A stretch of DNA of 9,853 nucleotides, taken from Clostridia bacterium. GTDB taxonomy: Bacteria > Bacillota > Clostridia > Christensenellales > Aristaeellaceae. The stretch lies in contig JAFZLE010000170.1 in NCBI GenBank assembly GCA_017551645.1, positions 1 to 9,853 of the forward strand. The letters are read 5' to 3'. Of this stretch, positions 1 through 6,989 are shown piece by piece (the first letter of the stretch is position 1; each line of letters starts with the position of its first letter). The position numbers were made by a program, and so were the translations under genes. The notes under the pieces are model-generated. The model made no database searches. It was not told where the DNA came from and saw nothing but the letters and a program-made list of their open reading frames with translations.

Positions 1-1
1 C

Positions 2-586
2 GCCCTGAGCCTCAAGATAATAGAGCGGGTGGGCAGGGAGAACGTGCTGCCCTTCCTCAGGGAGGAGCTTAGGATCAATCCTTCCGAAAAGGTGGCCGCG
101 TGGCTGGGCGACGCCCAGAGCCCCCATTTCGCATACGACCTGCTGGGGGTCATGAAGAGCGAACTCAACGCCCGGGTGTATATCCCGGCGGACGAAGAGA
201 TGATGAGCCTGGACGATGCGGTCGCTTTCGCACGGGACATCGGTGCGATACTCTGCTACGCGTACCTGGGGGACGTAGGCCAGAGCGTGACGGGCGACAA
301 AAAGGCCCAGACGTTCGAAGACGCGTACCTGGAAGAGCTTTTGAGCTTTATGAAGGAGAGGGGAGTAGAGGGCGTGACGTTCATGCCCAGCCGCAACACC
401 CCCGAACAGCTGGAAAGGCTCATGGGTTTGTGCGACAAATACGGCTTTACGCAGATCTCTGGCGAGGATATCAATTCCTCCCGCCAAAGCTTCATCTGCA
501 AAGAGCTGGAAAAGCCGATGTTCCGCCACCTGGTGGACGCGGCATGGATGCTGGTAAACCGAGAGAAACGGGAGGATGAGGAATGA
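2..586 (+). CDS. PHP-like hydrolase domain protein, C-terminal part (5' truncated by window edge)
   Basis: The frame is open to the left edge, so only the last 194 residues are visible. A GTG at 29 is an internal codon and not a convincing start, because coding continues upstream of it and no ribosome binding site precedes it. The arrangement resembles the C-terminal half of PHP-domain (polymerase and histidinol phosphatase-like) proteins: a hydrophobic strand with CYAYLGDV where PHP proteins usually have AHPG, an acidic helix, then GVEGVTFMPSRNTPEQ, a helix, and GEDINSSRQSF where the family usually ends in GSDFHG. Metal ligands at these two points look altered: Tyr replaces His in the first, and Asn replaces His in the second, while the Asp is kept. 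Catalytic activity is therefore uncertain. The stop overlaps the next start (ATGA, 583-586), so it is probably co-translated with the SorE-type dehydrogenase and likely belongs to the same sugar pathway. The family assignment is moderate and the substrate unknown. Confidence 0.55.
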   Translation, partial: ALSLKIIERVGRENVLPFLREELRINPSEKVAAWLGDAQSPHFAYDLLGVMKSELNARVYIPADEEMMSLDDAVAFARDIGAILCYAYLGDVGQSVTGDKKAQTFEDAYLEELLSFMKERGVEGVTFMPSRNTPEQLERLMGLCDKYGFTQISGEDINSSRQSFICKELEKPMFRHLVDAAWMLVNREKREDEE

Positions 587-1848
587 AGACCACAGCGGTA
601 AGGCTTCACGGGAAGCAGGACCTGAGGCTGGACAGCTTTGAGCTGCCGGAGCTTCAGGAGGACCAGATACTGGCGAAGGTGATCTGCGACTCCATCTGCA
701 TGTCCACCTACAAGTGCGCCATGCAGGGCGTAGAGCACAAGCGCGTTCCCAAGGACGTGGCGGACAACCCCACCATCATGGGCCACGAGTTCTGCGGCGA
801 GATCATCAAAGTGGGCGCGAAGTGGCAGGACGACTACAAGGCGGGCCAGCGGTTCGCCATACAGCCCAACATCAACTACAAGGGCACCATGTGGGCGCCG
901 GGCTATTCCTACAGGACCATCGGCGGGGACTCCACTTACATCATCATCCCCAACGAGTTCATGGAAGAAAAATGCCTGCTGCCTTATAAAGGAGAAAACT
1001 ACTTCGGCGCGGCGCTGTCCGAGCCCCTGAGCTGCGTGGCGGGCACGTTCAAGGCCATGTACCACACCAAAAACGGCGTTTACGAACATTGGATGGGCAT
1101 AAAGCAGGGCGGCAAAATGGCGCTGCTTGCCAGCGTGGGCCCCATGGGCCTGGCGGCCATAGACTATATCATCCACACGGACAGAAGGCCGTCGCTGCTC
1201 ACCATAACCGACATCGACCAGGCGAGGCTCGACCGGGCGGCGAGCATCTTCACAAAGGAAGAAGCCGCCAAATGGGGCATTGAGCTGCATTACGTGAACA
1301 CCGCCTGCGAGGATCCCGTGCAGGTACTTATGGACATAAGCGGCGGTGAGGGCTATGACGACGTGGTGTGCTTCGCCCCCGTGACCGCGGTGGTGGAGCA
1401 GGCGGACCAAATACTGAGCCGCGACGGCTGCCTCAACTTCTTCGCAGGCCCCGGCAAGAAGGACTTTTTCGCGAAGCTCAATTTCTATAACGTGCACTAC
1501 TCTTCCACCCACATCTGCGGCACGTCCGGCGGCAACACCCAGGACATGGCGGAATGCCTGAAGATGATGGGCGAGGGCAGGCTCACTCCCGCCGCGCTGG
1601 TCACGCACGTGGGCGGCCTGGACGCGGCCATAGACGCCACGCTCAACCTGCCCTCCATACCGGGCGGCAAGAAGCTGATCTACACCCATATCCGCATGCC
1701 CCTGACCGCTATAAGCGAGTTTGAGGAAAAGGGCAAGACAGACCCGATGTTCGCCGAGCTTTCGAAGCTCGTAAAAGAGACCAACGGGCTTTGGAACACC
1801 AAAGCCGAGGAATACCTGTTAAAAACGCTCACTAAGGAGGACGACTAA
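583..1848 (+). CDS. Zinc-type alcohol dehydrogenase, L-sorbose-1-phosphate reductase (SorE)-like
   Basis: This 421-aa medium-chain dehydrogenase resembles L-sorbose-1-phosphate reductase, which interconverts L-sorbose 1-phosphate and D-glucitol 6-phosphate with a nicotinamide cofactor. The N-terminal catalytic domain has DSICMSTYK with the zinc-ligand candidate Cys39, GHEFCGEIIKVG with His68-Glu69, and SEPLSC with Glu147. The Rossmann domain has the glycine motif SVGPMG near residues 184-189, followed by a strand ending in TDID, whose acidic residues would favour NAD(H). The usual four-cysteine structural-zinc lobe of medium-chain dehydrogenases is absent, as expected for this subgroup. The start is supported by GGAGG at 571-575, 7 nt upstream, and by the ATGA overlap with the preceding gene. 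It sits directly upstream of the E2 gene (1-nt overlap) rather than beside a sorbose phosphotransferase system, so the true substrate may be another ketose or polyol, possibly phosphorylated. The family is confident; the exact substrate is inferred. Confidence 0.8.
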   Translation: MKTTAVRLHGKQDLRLDSFELPELQEDQILAKVICDSICMSTYKCAMQGVEHKRVPKDVADNPTIMGHEFCGEIIKVGAKWQDDYKAGQRFAIQPNINYKGTMWAPGYSYRTIGGDSTYIIIPNEFMEEKCLLPYKGENYFGAALSEPLSCVAGTFKAMYHTKNGVYEHWMGIKQGGKMALLASVGPMGLAAIDYIIHTDRRPSLLTITDIDQARLDRAASIFTKEEAAKWGIELHYVNTACEDPVQVLMDISGGEGYDDVVCFAPVTAVVEQADQILSRDGCLNFFAGPGKKDFFAKLNFYNVHYSSTHICGTSGGNTQDMAECLKMMGEGRLTPAALVTHVGGLDAAIDATLNLPSIPGGKKLIYTHIRMPLTAISEFEEKGKTDPMFAELSKLVKETNGLWNTKAEEYLLKTLTKEDD

Positions 1849-3110
1849 TGGCAAAGGCGGTTATAATGCCCAAGGCGGGCATTACGGTGGAAAGCTGCAT
1901 CATCGGCAAGTGGCTCAAAAATGTAGGCGACGAGGTCAAGGTAGGGGACATTTTATACACCTACGAGACCGACAAGGCGTCCTTCGAGTGTGAAAGCACC
2001 GAGGAAGGCACCATTCTGGCCATATTCTTCAACGACGGGGACGAAGTGCCCTGCTTTACCAACGTGTGCGCCATAGGCAAGCCCGGCGAAAACTTTGACG
2101 ACCTGAAACCCGCCGGCGCTGCCTCTGCGGAAGCTCCCAAGGCCGAGGAAAAGGCGCCAGAAGCGCCTGCCCAGGCAGAAGCCAGACCCGCGGCGGAATC
2201 CACCGCGAAGCCGGGAGACGAAATAAAGGTATCTCCCAGGGCCAAAGCGCTGGCCGAAAAAGCGGGCGTGAACGCCTCTGACGCCACCGCTACCGGCCCC
2301 GACGGCAGAATCATCGAGCGGGACGTAAGGAAGCTCATGGAAGAGGGCGCGCCCGTCAAGGCAGCCGCCGAACCCGCCAAGCCCGCCGCGGAGCCCGCGA
2401 AGGCGGAGATCCCCGCTCCGGAGTTCGAGGACGTCAAGTTCTCCGGCATCAGGAAGGCCATTGCCCGCAGCATGACCCAGAGCCTGTCCACCATGGCGCA
2501 GCTCACCAACCACCACTCCTTCGACGCCACCGCCATCCAGGCGTTCCGCAAGGAATGCAAGGCCGCGGGCGGAGACGTGGGCGGCATTACCCTGGGCGAC
2601 ATGGTGCTCTACGCCGTGTCCCGCACACTGCTCGCCTTCCCGGACCTGAACGCCAACATGGTGGACGATACCACCCTGCGCCGCTTTAAGCACGTGAACC
2701 TGGGCGTGGCCGTGGATACCCCCAGAGGCCTTATGGTGCCCACCATCTTCAACGCCGACACCAAGAGCCTGCTGGAGATCAGCAGGGAAGTGAAGACCCT
2801 GGCCGAGGCCGCCCGCAGCGGCGCCATCAGCCCCGACCTTTTGACCGGCGGCAGCTTCACCGTGAGCAACCTGGGCAGCACGGGCGTCGAGATGTTCACT
2901 CCCGTTATCAATCCGCCCCAGACCGCCATACTGGGCGTGTGCGGCATCACTCAGCGGGTAAAGGAAGAAAACGGCCAGATCAAGCTGTATCCCGCCATGG
3001 GCCTGAGCCTCACGTACGACCACAGGGCGGTGGACGGCTCTCCCGCCAGCAAATTCGTCAAGGAACTGTGCCAGAACCTGGAAAAGTTCACCCTGCTTCT
3101 GGCAAAGTAA
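1848..3110 (+). CDS. Dihydrolipoamide acyltransferase (E2) of a 2-oxoacid/acyloin dehydrogenase complex
   Basis: This 420-aa E2 core protein moves the acyl group from E1 to coenzyme A. The order is: one lipoyl domain (about 1-80) with the ETDKASFE motif, where Lys43 is the expected lipoylation site; an Ala/Pro/Glu linker (about 88-121); a peripheral subunit-binding domain (about 127-164, SPRAKALAEKAGV through GPDGRIIERDV); a second Ala/Pro linker (about 168-190) with the near-repeat AAEPAKP; and the catalytic domain (about 195-420). The catalytic motif DHRAVDG is intact, with His392 and Asp396. The length fits a one-lipoyl-domain E2 of the pyruvate or acetoin class. The start overlaps the preceding stop by one base (TAATG) and has AAGGAGG at 1834-1840, 7 nt upstream, inside the dehydrogenase gene. 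E3, fused E1 and a lipoate ligase follow, so the complex is encoded together. Acyl specificity cannot be told from the sequence. Confidence 0.93.
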   Translation: MAKAVIMPKAGITVESCIIGKWLKNVGDEVKVGDILYTYETDKASFECESTEEGTILAIFFNDGDEVPCFTNVCAIGKPGENFDDLKPAGAASAEAPKAEEKAPEAPAQAEARPAAESTAKPGDEIKVSPRAKALAEKAGVNASDATATGPDGRIIERDVRKLMEEGAPVKAAAEPAKPAAEPAKAEIPAPEFEDVKFSGIRKAIARSMTQSLSTMAQLTNHHSFDATAIQAFRKECKAAGGDVGGITLGDMVLYAVSRTLLAFPDLNANMVDDTTLRRFKHVNLGVAVDTPRGLMVPTIFNADTKSLLEISREVKTLAEAARSGAISPDLLTGGSFTVSNLGSTGVEMFTPVINPPQTAILGVCGITQRVKEENGQIKLYPAMGLSLTYDHRAVDGSPASKFVKELCQNLEKFTLLLAK

Positions 3111-3122
3111 AGGAGATAAGAT

Positions 3123-4490
3123 ATGGACGCGTATGATCTGATCGTTGTGGGCGGAGGCCCGGGCGGATACCTTGCCGCCGAAAGAGCGGCCCAGGGCGGG
3201 CTTAAAGTGTGCCTGTTCGAAAAACGGGCGCTGGGCGGCGTGTGCCTGAACGAAGGCTGCATCCCCACCAAGACCCTGCTCAATTCCGCGAAGCTCTACC
3301 GCCACGCCACCGAGAGCGTCAACTTCGGTGTGAAAAGCGAAAACGTGACCTTTGACCACGCCCAGGTGATAAAGCGCAAGGCCAAGGTGGTAAAGACCCT
3401 GGTCAGCGGCGTGGGCATGACCATGAGCGCCAACAAAATAAACGTGGTGAGCGCCGCGGCCGAAGTAAAGGGCAGGCAGGACGGCAAGTTTGCCGTCGAA
3501 GCCGAAGGCAAGACCTACCTGGCCGAACGGCTCATACTGGCGCTGGGCTCCGAAGCCGCGGTGCCGCCGATCCCGGGCGTCAAGGAAGGCGTGGAGAGCG
3601 GCTTTGTGATGACCAACCGGGAGATCCTGGACGAGACCCAGCTGCCCAAGGCGCTGGCGGTCATCGGCGGCGGCGTGATCGGCCTTGAGATGGCCTGCTA
3701 CTTCGCCAGCGTGGGCGTGAAGGTCACCGTGATCGAGATGCTGGACAAGATCGCCGGCGCTACCGACCGTGACGTGTGCAAGGTACTGCAGGCGGAGTAC
3801 GAAAAACGGGGCATGGAATTCAAGCTTTCCGCCAAGGTGCTCTCCGTAAAGCCCGGCGCAGTGGTGTACGAGGACGCCGCCGGCCAGCACGAGTGCCCCT
3901 GCGACAAGGTGCTTCTGAGCGTAGGCCGCCGCGCCGCCACGAAGGGCGCGGGGCTCGAGAGCCTGAACCTGGAAATGAACCGCGGCGCCATAGTCACCGA
4001 CGACACCCTGGCCACCTCAGTACCCGGGGTATGGGCGGTAGGCGACTGCAACGGCAAGCTGATGCTTGCGCATACCGCCTACAGGGAAGCCGAGGTCGCG
4101 GTCAACAACATCCTGGGCAAAAAAGACAGGATCAACTACAATTCCATTCCTTCCGTCATTTACACCGATCCCGAGGTAGCCAGCGTAGGCTACACGAAGG
4201 AAGCCGCGGAAAAGGCGGGGCTGAAGGTAAAGGAAGTCAATGTGCCCATGCTCTACGCGGGCAGGTACGTGGCCGAAGTGGACGGAGGCAAGGGCTTCTG
4301 CAAGCTGGTGCTGGACGCGGACAAGAACCGCCTGGTAGGCTGCCACATAGTGGGTTCCTACGCCAGCGAGATGATACTCTCCGCCGCCATGATGGTGGAC
4401 ACCGAACTGCCTCCCGAAAGGCTCAAGAAGTTCGTGTTCCCGCATCCCACCGTATGCGAAGTCATTCGGGAAGCCATATTCAAGCTGTAA
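3123..4490 (+). CDS. lpdA: Dihydrolipoamide dehydrogenase (E3)
   Basis: This 455-aa FAD flavoprotein reoxidises dihydrolipoyl-E2 and reduces NAD+. The N-terminal FAD-binding motif is VVGGGPGGYLAAE (residues 8-20), and the redox-active disulfide is in GGVCLNEGCIPTK (Cys41 and Cys46). The NAD-binding glycine motif GGGVIGLEMA lies in the middle, and the second FAD motif is VWAVGDCN. The C-terminal dimerisation domain carries the catalytic pair His441-Glu446 in FPHPTVCE; the family more often reads HAHPTxxE, so the non-catalytic first His is Phe here. There is no fused lipoyl domain, and the length is typical. The gene starts 12 nt after the E2 stop with AAAGGAG at 3109-3115, 7 nt before the ATG. 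The position between E2 and E1 indicates an E3 dedicated to this complex, although E3 proteins can serve several complexes. Confidence 0.93.
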   Translation: MDAYDLIVVGGGPGGYLAAERAAQGGLKVCLFEKRALGGVCLNEGCIPTKTLLNSAKLYRHATESVNFGVKSENVTFDHAQVIKRKAKVVKTLVSGVGMTMSANKINVVSAAAEVKGRQDGKFAVEAEGKTYLAERLILALGSEAAVPPIPGVKEGVESGFVMTNREILDETQLPKALAVIGGGVIGLEMACYFASVGVKVTVIEMLDKIAGATDRDVCKVLQAEYEKRGMEFKLSAKVLSVKPGAVVYEDAAGQHECPCDKVLLSVGRRAATKGAGLESLNLEMNRGAIVTDDTLATSVPGVWAVGDCNGKLMLAHTAYREAEVAVNNILGKKDRINYNSIPSVIYTDPEVASVGYTKEAAEKAGLKVKEVNVPMLYAGRYVAEVDGGKGFCKLVLDADKNRLVGCHIVGSYASEMILSAAMMVDTELPPERLKKFVFPHPTVCEVIREAIFKL

Positions 4491-4511
4491 TTCAAGAAAG
4501 GGGTATTTACC

Positions 4512-6989
4512 ATGCCTAAGTCATTATACTACGGCCCAGACGAGATCAGAGCCAAAAGCACTATCCACTTTACCGACATCCCCGTAAACGCCTATTCCAA
4601 GACCGTGCAGCAGGAGAGGGAGAACTTCTCAGACGACGAGCTGCTGCGCATCTACCGCGACATCACCATACTGCGCGAGTTTGAGAGCATGCTCACCTCC
4701 ATCAAGACCCAGAAGGTGTATAACGGCGTGGAGACCACTTATCCCGGCCCCGCCCACCTGTCCGTAGGCCAGGAAGCCGCGTGCGTGGGCCAGGCGTACC
4801 TGATGACCCCCAACGATTACCAGTTCGGTTCCCACAGGAGCCATTCCGAGATACTGGCCAAGGCGCTGTCCTCCATCCAGAAGCTGTCCGACGAGGAACT
4901 GCTCAAGATAATGGAGAGCTTCCTGGGCGGCGCGACCCTGAGGGCCGTTGAGAAGATGGGCAAGACTGACAGCGTGAAGGAACTGGCCATACGCTTCATC
5001 CTTTACGGCACACTTTCCGAGATCTTCGCCCGCAAGACCGGCTTCCACATGGGCCTGGGCGGCAGTATGCACGCCTTCTTCCTGCCCTTCGGCGTGTATC
5101 CCAACAACGCCATCGTGGGCGGCAGCGCTCCCATCGCCACCGGCGCCGCGCTGTACAAGAAGTGCAACGACAAAAAGGGCTTCGTAGTCTGCAACATCGG
5201 CGACGGCTCCCTGGGCTGCGGCCCCGTGCTTGAAGCGCTGAACTTCGCCTGCATGGACCAGTTCCACACCCTGTGGGGCGACGACGGCAGGGACGTGAGC
5301 GGCCTGCCCATCCTGTTCAACATCTTCAACAACGGCTACGGCATGGGCGGCCAGACCAAGGGCGAGACCATGGCCTACGACATGCTGGCGCGCCTGGGCG
5401 CGGGCTTCACCCCCAACCAGATGCACTCCGAGCGCGTGGACGGCTTCAACCCCCTGGCGGTCATCGACGCCATGCGCAGGAAGCTTGAGATACTTAAGAG
5501 CGGCGACGGCCCCGTGCTGCTGGACACCCTTACCTACCGTTTCTGCGGCCACAGCGTGTCCGTCCAGAACGCCTACCGCGAGAAGGACGAGATCAACGAC
5601 TGGATGGCCGTGGATCCCATCATCACCTACCGCCGGAGCCTGGTGGAAGCGGGCGTCGCTAAGGACGACAAGTTCGAGGAGATCCTGGCCGAGACCAAGG
5701 AGCGCATGACCAATATCTGCCGCCATGCCGCGGACAAGGAGTTCAGCCCCTACGCCGACATGACCGCCGACCCCATGGTGGTGGAGCGCCTGATGTTCTC
5801 CAATGAGAAAGTCAACAGCTTCGGCGACCAGGAAAGCCGCGTGCTAGCTCCCAAAGAGGAGTGCCCCCGCGTGCAGCAGATCGCGGGCAAGAGCCGTTCC
5901 GCCTTCGATGAGGCCGGAAAGCCCGTAAGCAAGATGAAGACCTTCAACATCAGGGACGCCATCTTCGAGCCCCTGATCGACAAGTTCTATGAGGATTCCA
6001 CCCTGGTGGCCTACGGCGAGGACGTAAGGGACTGGGGCGGCGCGTTCGCCGTATACCGCGGACTGCCCGACGTGCTTCCGCATTCCCGCCTGTTCAACGC
6101 CCCCATCAGCGAAGCCTGCATCGTAGGCAGCGCGGTGGGCTACGCCATGTGCGGCGGCAGAGCGGTGGTAGAGCTCATGTACGCGGACTTTATCGGCCGC
6201 GCGGGCGACGAGATATTCAACCAGATGTCCAAGTGGCAGGCCATGAGCGCCGGCATCCTGAAAATGCCCGTGATCCTGCGCGTGTCCGTGGGCAGCAAGT
6301 ACGGCGCCCAGCACTCTCAGGACTGGACCAGCCTGTGCGCCCACATCCCCGGGCTCAAAGTGTGCTTCCCCGCCACTCCCTGGGAGGCCAAGGGCCTTAT
6401 GCAGACCGCCCTGGACGGTACCGATCCCGTGGTGTTCTTCGAGAGCCAAAGGATCTACGACATGGGCGAGATGTTCCATGAGGGCGGCGTGCCCAAGGAG
6501 AAGTACTCCATCGAGATCGGCGACGTTAACGTGATCCAGGAAGGCAAGGACGTGACCATCCTAACCGTGGGCGCGGCGCTGTACAGGGCCATGGACGCAG
6601 CCAAGGAACTCAAGGAAAAGTACGGCATGGAGGCCGAGGTCATCAACCTGCACTCCCTGGTGCCGCTGAACTACGAGCGCATCATCGAGTCCGTGAAGAA
6701 GACCGGCAGGGTCGTGCTGGTATCCGACGCGTGCCAGAGAGGCAGCTTCTTGAACGACGTGGCGGCCAACATCACCGAGCTGGCGTTCGATTATCTGGAC
6801 GCGCCCTGCGTGGTGGTAGGCGCCCGCAACTGGATCACCCCGCCCTTCGAGTTCGACAGCTACTTCTTCCCGCAGCCCAAGTGGATCATCGACGCGATCC
6901 ACACCCGCATCGTGCCCCTGCCGGGGTACGTGAACGAGACCCAGCCCTCCGACGTGGAAATGATCCGCAGGGCGAAGGCCGGCGTTTAG
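4512..6989 (+). CDS. Fused E1 alpha-beta subunit, TPP-dependent 2-oxoacid or acyloin dehydrogenase
   Basis: At 825 aa this is one chain carrying both halves of a heterotetrameric E1, which uses thiamine pyrophosphate to decarboxylate or cleave the substrate and acylate lipoyl-E2. The alpha half (about 40-420) has RSHSEILAKAL, GLGGSMHAF, the TPP/Mg motif GDGS (230-233) ending in FNNGYGMGG (Asn273-Asn274), and FCGHSVS. The spacing from GDG to NN is about 40 residues instead of the usual 25-30, because of an extra segment containing LWGDDGRDVSG. The beta half (about 475-825) has YGEDV, NAPISEACIVG with the catalytic-Glu candidate 534, KYGAQHSQDW with His601, HIPGLKV, and a transketolase-C domain. 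A linker of about 50-60 residues joins the halves. AAAGGGG at 4497-4503 supports the start. It ends in TAG, directly followed by the lipoate ligase start. Codons look adapted for high expression: ATC is strongly preferred over ATA. The substrate is unassigned; acetoin-like acyloins or a 2-oxoacid are both possible. Confidence 0.9.
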   Translation: MPKSLYYGPDEIRAKSTIHFTDIPVNAYSKTVQQERENFSDDELLRIYRDITILREFESMLTSIKTQKVYNGVETTYPGPAHLSVGQEAACVGQAYLMTPNDYQFGSHRSHSEILAKALSSIQKLSDEELLKIMESFLGGATLRAVEKMGKTDSVKELAIRFILYGTLSEIFARKTGFHMGLGGSMHAFFLPFGVYPNNAIVGGSAPIATGAALYKKCNDKKGFVVCNIGDGSLGCGPVLEALNFACMDQFHTLWGDDGRDVSGLPILFNIFNNGYGMGGQTKGETMAYDMLARLGAGFTPNQMHSERVDGFNPLAVIDAMRRKLEILKSGDGPVLLDTLTYRFCGHSVSVQNAYREKDEINDWMAVDPIITYRRSLVEAGVAKDDKFEEILAETKERMTNICRHAADKEFSPYADMTADPMVVERLMFSNEKVNSFGDQESRVLAPKEECPRVQQIAGKSRSAFDEAGKPVSKMKTFNIRDAIFEPLIDKFYEDSTLVAYGEDVRDWGGAFAVYRGLPDVLPHSRLFNAPISEACIVGSAVGYAMCGGRAVVELMYADFIGRAGDEIFNQMSKWQAMSAGILKMPVILRVSVGSKYGAQHSQDWTSLCAHIPGLKVCFPATPWEAKGLMQTALDGTDPVVFFESQRIYDMGEMFHEGGVPKEKYSIEIGDVNVIQEGKDVTILTVGAALYRAMDAAKELKEKYGMEAEVINLHSLVPLNYERIIESVKKTGRVVLVSDACQRGSFLNDVAANITELAFDYLDAPCVVVGARNWITPPFEFDSYFFPQPKWIIDAIHTRIVPLPGYVNETQPSDVEMIRRAKAGV

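Noticed and set aside
256..1689. A 477-codon open frame on the minus strand opposite the PHP-like and SorE-like genes.
   Set aside because: It is a GC-driven absence of stops. The plus-strand genes have family motifs and ribosome binding sites, and this frame has neither.
2366..2410. Short repeated AAEPAKP-coding stretch in E2.
   Set aside because: It is a normal low-complexity Ala/Pro interdomain linker of E2 proteins, not a mobile or regulatory repeat.
1953..3890. A 645-codon open frame on the minus strand opposite E2 and E3.
   Set aside because: It lies antisense to two genes with clear catalytic motifs. Its product is a His/Gly/Ala-rich shadow of GC-rich codons with no recognisable domain.
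4420..4475. The FPHP in E3, in place of the more common HAHP, as a possible inactivating change.
   Set aside because: The catalytic His441 and its partner Glu446 are both present; only a neighbouring, non-catalytic position differs.
3776..4519. A 247-codon plus-strand frame overlapping the 3' half of E3.
   Set aside because: It is an out-of-frame, Arg/Gly-rich shadow of E3; the E3 frame holds the NAD motif and catalytic His-Glu pair.
4629..5726. A 365-codon open frame on the minus strand opposite the E1 alpha half.
   Set aside because: It is antisense to conserved TPP-enzyme motifs and has a low-complexity, His/Gly/Val-rich translation.
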